A DNA stretch of 64,000 nucleotides from DATMGU01 sp035555315. Lineage in GTDB: Bacteria; Pseudomonadota; Alphaproteobacteria; ATCC43930; CGMCC-115725. The stretch is from contig DATMGU010000133.1 of the NCBI GenBank assembly GCA_035555315.1, forward strand, positions 62,001-126,000. Reading direction: 5' to 3'. The first letter of the stretch is position 1. Each line of letters opens with the position of its first letter. The notes under the pieces were generated by a model, which worked only from the letters and a program-made list of their open reading frames with translations, had not been told where the DNA came from and did no database searches. The position numbers and the translations under genes were made by a program. This document shows positions 58,938-64,000 of the stretch, one piece after another.

Positions 58938-61900
58938 ATGAACCCGTCGCGCCTCTTCATCCTGCGGCCGGTGGCGACGACGCTGCTGATGGCGGCGCTG
59001 CTCGTGGTGGGCCTCATCGCCTGGCGCTACCTGCCGCTCTCGGCATTGCCCGCCGTGGAGTATCCCACCATCCAGGTGCAAACCTTCTATCCCGGTGCCA
59101 GCCCGGAGGTAATGACCTCCGCCGTCACGGCGCCGCTTGAGAAGCAACTCGGCCAGATGGCCGATCTGCGCCAGATGACGTCGCGGTCTTCGGGCGGGGC
59201 CTCGGTGGTCACGCTACAGTTCAACCTCACTTTGTCGCTGGACGTCGCGGAGCAGGAAGTGCAGGCCGCCATCAACGCGGCCAACAACCTGCTGCCGAGC
59301 GACCTCCCGGCCCCGCCGATCTATGCCAAGGTGAACCCGGCCGATGCCGCGATCCTGACCATCGCGGTGACGTCCTCGACCCTGCCCTTGACCGAGGTTC
59401 AGACGCTCGCCGATACGCGGCTGGCGCAGAAGATCTCGCAGCTGGCCGGGGTGGGCCTGGTCACGCTGAGCGGCGGCAACAAGCCCGCCATCCGCGTTCG
59501 CGCCAATATCCGTGCCATGGCCGCCTATGGGCTCAATCTCGACGACCTGCGCACCACGCTCGGCAAGATCAACGTCAACACGCCAAAGGGCACGCTGGAC
59601 GGGCCGCACAGATCCTACACCATCGATGCGAACGATCAGATCAGCGACCCGAACAACTACCTGGCAACGGTGATCGCCTATAAGAACGGGCGGCCCGTGC
59701 TTTTATCCGATGTGGCGGAGGTGGTGGCGGGGGCGGAGAACACGCAGCTCGGCGCCTGGATGAACACTACGCCGGCGATCATCTTGAACGTCCAGCGCCA
59801 GCCCGGCGCCAACGTGATCCAGGTCGTCGACAGCATCAAGGCGCTGCTGCCGCAACTGACCGCCAGCATGCCGTCCTCAGTGAGCACGACGGTGCTGACG
59901 GACCGCACCACCACCATCCGTGCCTCGGTAGCGGATGTCGAATTCGAGCTCGCCCTGGCGGTCGGGCTGGTCGTGATGGTGATCTTCCTGTTCCTGCGAA
60001 ATCTGCGCGCGACGATCATCCCCAGCCTGTCGGTGCCGCTCTCCCTCGTGGGCACGCTCGCCGTCATGTATCTCGCGGGCTTCAGCCTCGACAATCTGTC
60101 GCTGATGGCCCTGACCATCGCCACGGGTTTCGTCGTCGATGACGCCATCGTGGTGATCGAGAACATCAGCCGCCATATCGAAGCCGGTCTAAGCCCGTTC
60201 GAGGCTGCGCTGAAAGGCTCTCGTCAGATCGCCTTCACCATCATCTCGCTGACGGTGTCGCTGCTGGCGGTCCTGATCCCGCTCCTGTTCATGGGCGATG
60301 TGATCGGCCGGCTGTTCTACGAGTTCGCCGTGACGCTGGCCGTTACCATCGTGCTGTCCGCGATCGTCTCCCTGACGCTGGTGCCGATGATGTGCGCGCG
60401 ATTGCTGCGGCATCACCCGCCCCAGCCGGACACGTCGCTCAAGCCGTCGCGCGCCAACTGGTTCGAGCGTTGGTTCGGGGGCTGGTTCGATCGGCTGAGC
60501 GACGGCTACGATCATGCCCTGAGCTTCGTCCTCGACCGTCAAATGACCACGCTGTTGATCGCAACCGCGACGGTCGGCTTGACGGTGTGGCTCTATCTCG
60601 TGGTGCCCAAGGGATTCTTCCCGATCCAGGACACCGGCATCATCCAGGGCGTCACCCAAGCCTCGCAATCCGTCTCGTTCAGCCATATGAGCGAGCGGCA
60701 AGTCGCCCTGGCCGAAGCCGTGCTGAAGGATCCGGACGTGGTGAGCCTGTCCTCCTTCATCGGGGTGGATGGCAGCAACACGACGTTGAATGTCGGCCGC
60801 CTGCAGATCAACCTGCGTCCCAAGGACGAGCGCAGCGCCACCGCCAGCGAGATCATCCGCCGTCTCCAGCGCGGCGTCGCCGGCGTGTCCGGCATCTCGC
60901 TCTATATGCAGCCCGTGCAGGATTTGACGGTCGACACGGATATCAGCGCGACCCAGTACCAGTTCATCCTCTACAACCCCTCGCTCACCGAGCTGAGCGG
61001 CTGGGTTCCGAAGCTCGTCGCACAGCTCCGCAAGGCACCCGAGCTGGCGGACGTCACGAGCGACCTGCAGGATAGCGGGTTATCGGCCTCCGTGGAGGTG
61101 GACCGCGCCACGGCGGCACGCTTCGGCATCACGCTCGCGACCATCGACAACGCGCTTTACGACAGCTTCGGTCAGCGCATCGTCTCCACCATCTTCACCC
61201 AGGCGAGCCAGATGCGGGTCATCCTGGAAGCCGATCCGAAGCTGAACGACACGCTCGCCGCCCTCGATTCGATCTACCTGCCATCCTCCACGGCAAGCAG
61301 CGGACAGGTCCCACTCAGTGCCATCGCCCGGATCGTCACGGCCCACAAGCCCTTGCAGATCAGCCACCTCGCCCAATTCCCGACGACCACCATCTCCTTC
61401 AACCTCGCCAGCGGCGCGTCGCTCGGCAGCGCCGTGGCGGTCGTGCGGGCGGCGGAGCGGACGATCGGTCTGCCCGACAGCTTCGGCACCAGCTTCCAGG
61501 GCGCCACGGCCGCTTTCCAAGCATCGCTGACGAACGAACTCTTCCTGATGCTGGCGGCGGTACTGGTGATGTACATCGTCCTGGGCATTCTCTACGAAAG
61601 CTTCATCCACCCCATCACCATCCTGTCGACGCTGCCGCCCGCCGGCATCGGCGCGCTGCTCGCCATGCAGCTGACCGGCACGGATCTCGACGTGATCGGG
61701 GTCATCGGCATCATCCTGCTGATCGGCATCGTCAAAAAGAATGCGATCATGATGATCGACTTCGCCATCGTCGCCGAGCGCGATGACGGGTTGCCGCCGC
61801 GCGAGGCGATCCATCAGGCTTGTCTCCTGCGCTTCCGGCCGATCCTGATGACCACCATGGCGGCACTCATCTCGGCGGTGCCGCTGGCGCTCGGCAACGG

Positions 61901-62105
61901 CACCGGATCGGAGCTGCGCCAGCCTCTCGGCATCGCCATGATCGGCGGCCTCGCGGTCAGCCAATTGCTCACGCTGTTCACCACGCCGGTGGTCTATCTC
62001 ACCCTCGACCGCGTCGCGGTGCGGCTGCGGCGTCTGACCGGGACCGGGCTGGGACCGGATGGGTTGGGACCGGATGGGTTGCGGCCGGAGGAGGGTGCCC
62101 TGTGA
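58938..62105 (+). CDS. mdtB: RND multidrug efflux permease, MdtB-like
   Basis: 1055 aa, the normal RND length. It starts with FILRPVATTLLMAALLVVGLIAWRYLPLSALPAVEYPTI, and the proton-relay aspartates are present in TIATGFVVDDAIVVIENI near residue 407. Twelve membrane helices and two large periplasmic loops are apparent. MdtB and MdtC form a mixed trimer in Escherichia coli. The tail carries a short repeated GLGPD-type segment from a DNA tandem repeat. The stop overlaps the GTG of the next gene by 4 bp. Confidence 0.93.
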   Translation: MNPSRLFILRPVATTLLMAALLVVGLIAWRYLPLSALPAVEYPTIQVQTFYPGASPEVMTSAVTAPLEKQLGQMADLRQMTSRSSGGASVVTLQFNLTLSLDVAEQEVQAAINAANNLLPSDLPAPPIYAKVNPADAAILTIAVTSSTLPLTEVQTLADTRLAQKISQLAGVGLVTLSGGNKPAIRVRANIRAMAAYGLNLDDLRTTLGKINVNTPKGTLDGPHRSYTIDANDQISDPNNYLATVIAYKNGRPVLLSDVAEVVAGAENTQLGAWMNTTPAIILNVQRQPGANVIQVVDSIKALLPQLTASMPSSVSTTVLTDRTTTIRASVADVEFELALAVGLVVMVIFLFLRNLRATIIPSLSVPLSLVGTLAVMYLAGFSLDNLSLMALTIATGFVVDDAIVVIENISRHIEAGLSPFEAALKGSRQIAFTIISLTVSLLAVLIPLLFMGDVIGRLFYEFAVTLAVTIVLSAIVSLTLVPMMCARLLRHHPPQPDTSLKPSRANWFERWFGGWFDRLSDGYDHALSFVLDRQMTTLLIATATVGLTVWLYLVVPKGFFPIQDTGIIQGVTQASQSVSFSHMSERQVALAEAVLKDPDVVSLSSFIGVDGSNTTLNVGRLQINLRPKDERSATASEIIRRLQRGVAGVSGISLYMQPVQDLTVDTDISATQYQFILYNPSLTELSGWVPKLVAQLRKAPELADVTSDLQDSGLSASVEVDRATAARFGITLATIDNALYDSFGQRIVSTIFTQASQMRVILEADPKLNDTLAALDSIYLPSSTASSGQVPLSAIARIVTAHKPLQISHLAQFPTTTISFNLASGASLGSAVAVVRAAERTIGLPDSFGTSFQGATAAFQASLTNELFLMLAAVLVMYIVLGILYESFIHPITILSTLPPAGIGALLAMQLTGTDLDVIGVIGIILLIGIVKKNAIMMIDFAIVAERDDGLPPREAIHQACLLRFRPILMTTMAALISAVPLALGNGTGSELRQPLGIAMIGGLAVSQLLTLFTTPVVYLTLDRVAVRLRRLTGTGLGPDGLGPDGLRPEEGAL
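62051..62080 (+). repeat. Tandem 15-bp repeat inside the mdtB-like gene end
   Basis: Two exact, abutting copies of GGGACCGGATGGGTT (62051-62065 and 62066-62080) encode a repeated five-residue unit at the C-terminus. The in-frame length means copy-number change would alter only the tail. Confidence 0.75.
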
Positions 62106-64000
62106 ACATCAGCGCTCCCTTCATCCGGCGCCCGGTCGCGACCACGCTGATGACGCTCGGCATCGCGCTCGCGGGGCTTCTCGCCTTCGGCAAGCTGCCG
62201 GTGGCCCCCCTGCCCGCGGTGGATTTTCCGACCATCATGGTGCAGGCGCAGATGGCGGGGGCCAGCCCGGAGACCATGGCCGCCACCGTGGCTGCCCCCC
62301 TGGAACGCCGCCTCGGCCAGATCGCCGACGTCACCGAGATGACGTCCGAGAACAGCACGGGCTCGACCCGCGTCATCCTGCAGTTCGGCCTCAACCGCGA
62401 TATTGAGGGCGCCTCCCGCGATGTCCAGGCCGCGATCAATGGCGCGCGCGCCGATCTGCCGACCGCCCTCAAGAGCACTCCGACCTATCGCAAATTCAAT
62501 CCGGCCGACGCGCCGATCCTGATCCTGGCTCTAGCCTCGAAGACCTTGACGCGCGGGCAGCTCTACGACAGCGCCGCCACGGTGCTCGAACAACGCCTGT
62601 TGCAGGTGCCGGGCATCGGCAATGTCGATGTCGGCGGCAGCTCGCTGCCGGCGGTGCGCGTCGAGCTCAATCCCGGTGCCCTGTTCAAATACGGCATTGG
62701 TCTGGAGGATGTGCGCGCCGCGCTGTCGGCCGCCAATGCGAACAGCGCCAAGGGCACGATCGACGATGGCGGTCAACGCTATCAGCTCTACGCCAACGAC
62801 CAAGCGGAGCTCGCCGCGGATTATCGCGATCTCGTCATCGCTTTTCGCAACGATCGGCCCGTCTATCTTAGGGACGTGGCCGAGGTCGTCGATTCCGTCG
62901 AGGACATCCGCAACGAGGGCTCCGTCAACGGTCAGGCCGCCGTGCTCCTGATGCTGTTCAAGCAGCCGGGCGGCAACATCGTGGACATCGTCGACCACGT
63001 CAAAGCGGTGCTGCCGCAGCTGCGGGCGGCCCTGCCCGGCGACGTGCAAATGACGCTTTCCGGCGATCGCAGCAGCACGATCCGCGCCTCGCTCCAGCAC
63101 ACGGAATGGACCTTGATCATCGCCGTGGCGCTGGTGATCCTGGTGGTCTTCCTGTTCCTGCGCAGCGCCCGCGCCACGCTGATCCCCAGCGTCACGGTAC
63201 CGATCTCCATTCTCGGCACTTTCGCCATGATGGACCTGTTCGGTTACAGCCTCGACAACCTCTCCTTGATGGCGCTGACCATCGCCACCGGCTTCGTCGT
63301 GGATGACGCCATCGTCGTGTTGGAGAATATCGCCCGCCATATCGAGGCGGGCATGTCGCGCATCGAGGCGGCCCTGCTCGGTGCCAAGGAAGTGAGCTTC
63401 ACGGTCCTGTCCATGAGCGTCTCGCTGGTCGCCGTGTTTCTGCCGATCCTCCTCATGGGCGGCATCGTCGGACGGCTCTTCCGCGAATTCGCCATCGTGC
63501 TGTCCCTGGCGATCGCCGTCTCGCTCGTGCTGGCCCTGACCACGACGCCAATGCTGTGCGCCCTCCTGCTGAGGCCGGACCGGCATCGATCGCCCGGCCG
63601 CTTCTCCCGCGCGGTCGGCCGCGTGATCGACGGATTGCAGACCCTCTACGACCGTTCCCTGCGCCGGGCCCTCGACCATCCCCGCCTGGTTCTTGCGACG
63701 CTGCTCCTGACCGTGGGCCTCAACGTCCTGCTGTTCATGATCGTGCCGAAAAGCCTGTTCCCGCAGCAGGATGGCGGGCTGATGATGGGCGGCATCACGG
63801 CGGATCAGAGCATCTCGTTCCAGGCGATGCGGCCGAAGCTGGCGCAGGCGCAAGCCATCGTTCAGGCCGATCCCGCGGTCGAGACCGTCACGGGCTTCAC
63901 GGGCGGCCGCGGGACCAATGAAGCCCAGGTCTTCGTGACCCTTAAGCCGCTGGCGGAGCGGGATGCCACGGCCTTTGAGGTGATGGCCCGGCTGCGCACG
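62102..64000 (+). CDS. mdtC: RND multidrug efflux permease, MdtC-like (runs off the window)
   Basis: Partial: 633 codons are present from the GTG at 62102, with no stop before the window end, so about 60 percent of an RND protein is seen. The N-terminus FIRRPVATTLMTLGIALAGLLAFGKLPVAPLPAVDFPTI and GFVVDDAIVVLENI (with the proton-relay aspartates) match MdtC. Its GTG overlaps the mdtB stop (4 bp). In the E. coli system MdtB and MdtC are both required and form a hetero-trimer with the MdtA adaptor. An outer-membrane channel gene may follow outside the window. Confidence 0.92.
   Translation, partial: MNISAPFIRRPVATTLMTLGIALAGLLAFGKLPVAPLPAVDFPTIMVQAQMAGASPETMAATVAAPLERRLGQIADVTEMTSENSTGSTRVILQFGLNRDIEGASRDVQAAINGARADLPTALKSTPTYRKFNPADAPILILALASKTLTRGQLYDSAATVLEQRLLQVPGIGNVDVGGSSLPAVRVELNPGALFKYGIGLEDVRAALSAANANSAKGTIDDGGQRYQLYANDQAELAADYRDLVIAFRNDRPVYLRDVAEVVDSVEDIRNEGSVNGQAAVLLMLFKQPGGNIVDIVDHVKAVLPQLRAALPGDVQMTLSGDRSSTIRASLQHTEWTLIIAVALVILVVFLFLRSARATLIPSVTVPISILGTFAMMDLFGYSLDNLSLMALTIATGFVVDDAIVVLENIARHIEAGMSRIEAALLGAKEVSFTVLSMSVSLVAVFLPILLMGGIVGRLFREFAIVLSLAIAVSLVLALTTTPMLCALLLRPDRHRSPGRFSRAVGRVIDGLQTLYDRSLRRALDHPRLVLATLLLTVGLNVLLFMIVPKSLFPQQDGGLMMGGITADQSISFQAMRPKLAQAQAIVQADPAVETVTGFTGGRGTNEAQVFVTLKPLAERDATAFEVMARLRT

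Noticed and set aside
1..64000. CRISPR arrays, insertion sequences, prophage, tRNA or rRNA genes
   Set aside because: I saw no regularly spaced repeats, transposase or integrase motifs, cloverleaf-forming sequences or rRNA-like stretches. This was judged by eye only.

Overview
The window is one 64 kb stretch of GC-rich chromosome with compact operons. GTG and TTG starts are common and neighbouring genes often overlap by 4 bp. A CheB/CheR/histidine-kinase protein with FixJ-type output, several ABC importers each beside its own regulator, and hydantoinase/oxoprolinase pairs together suggest a metabolically versatile Alphaproteobacterium. The genus cannot be told from the sequence, and that placement is inference. 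I saw no rRNA, tRNA, CRISPR array, insertion sequence or phage gene. Most of the window looks like accessory catabolism and sensing rather than housekeeping.

Layout. (1) 0-4.5 kb: two HAD (haloacid-dehalogenase-like) hydrolases, a glycine/D-amino-acid-oxidase-type flavoenzyme, a tandem GNAT acetyltransferase and an Lrp/AsnC regulator. (2) 4.5-10.3 kb: a signalling locus with a very large CheB-CheR-PAS-kinase-REC-REC-LuxR protein, a small tail-anchored-looking unknown and a stand-alone receiver. (3) 10.4-20.3 kb, minus strand: a LacI-controlled sugar operon. It holds a periplasmic binding protein, a two-domain ATPase, a permease made of two fused RbsC-like units, an SDR, a lambda-crystallin-type dehydrogenase, a BKACE (beta-keto acid cleavage) enzyme and an SMP-30 lactonase. 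A sigma70-like promoter and a perfect 16-bp operator precede lacI. (4) 20.7-22.8 kb: a chemoreceptor with a FliA-like promoter and a strong terminator. (5) 22.8-26.4 kb: an AT-rich leader and a three-gene cassette of LYS20-type homocitrate synthase, unknown P-loop protein and AsnO/VioC-like Fe(II)/2-oxoglutarate oxygenase. (6) 26.4-34.6 kb: a MarR regulator, an AmiC-like cytosolic amide sensor, a complete five-gene Urt/amide-type ABC importer and a signature amidase. (7) 34.6-39.7 kb: an IclR regulator, an aromatic-acid-type MFS symporter, a MarR regulator, a ThDP-dependent enzyme and a GFA/CENP-V-like zinc protein. (8) 39.8-55.2 kb: a divergent locus around an XRE-cupin regulator. The left arm has a polyamine-type ATPase, two permeases and a hyuA/hyuB pair. 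The right arm has the matching binding protein, a second hyuA/hyuB pair, an Old Yellow Enzyme homologue and a second DAO-type oxidase. (9) 55.2-64 kb: an OmpR-type two-component system divergent from an mdtABC-like RND efflux operon, which runs off the right edge inside the third gene.

How the parts work together (inference from context). Segment 3 reads as a non-phosphorylative sugar route: import, oxidation to a lactone, ring opening, C3 oxidation of the aldonate and acetyl-CoA-dependent cleavage of the 3-keto acid. Segment 6 reads as amide sensing, import and hydrolysis. Segment 8 reads as import and ATP-dependent opening of cyclic amides followed by flavoenzyme steps. Segment 5 is the least explained and is the best candidate for an undescribed biosynthetic cassette.
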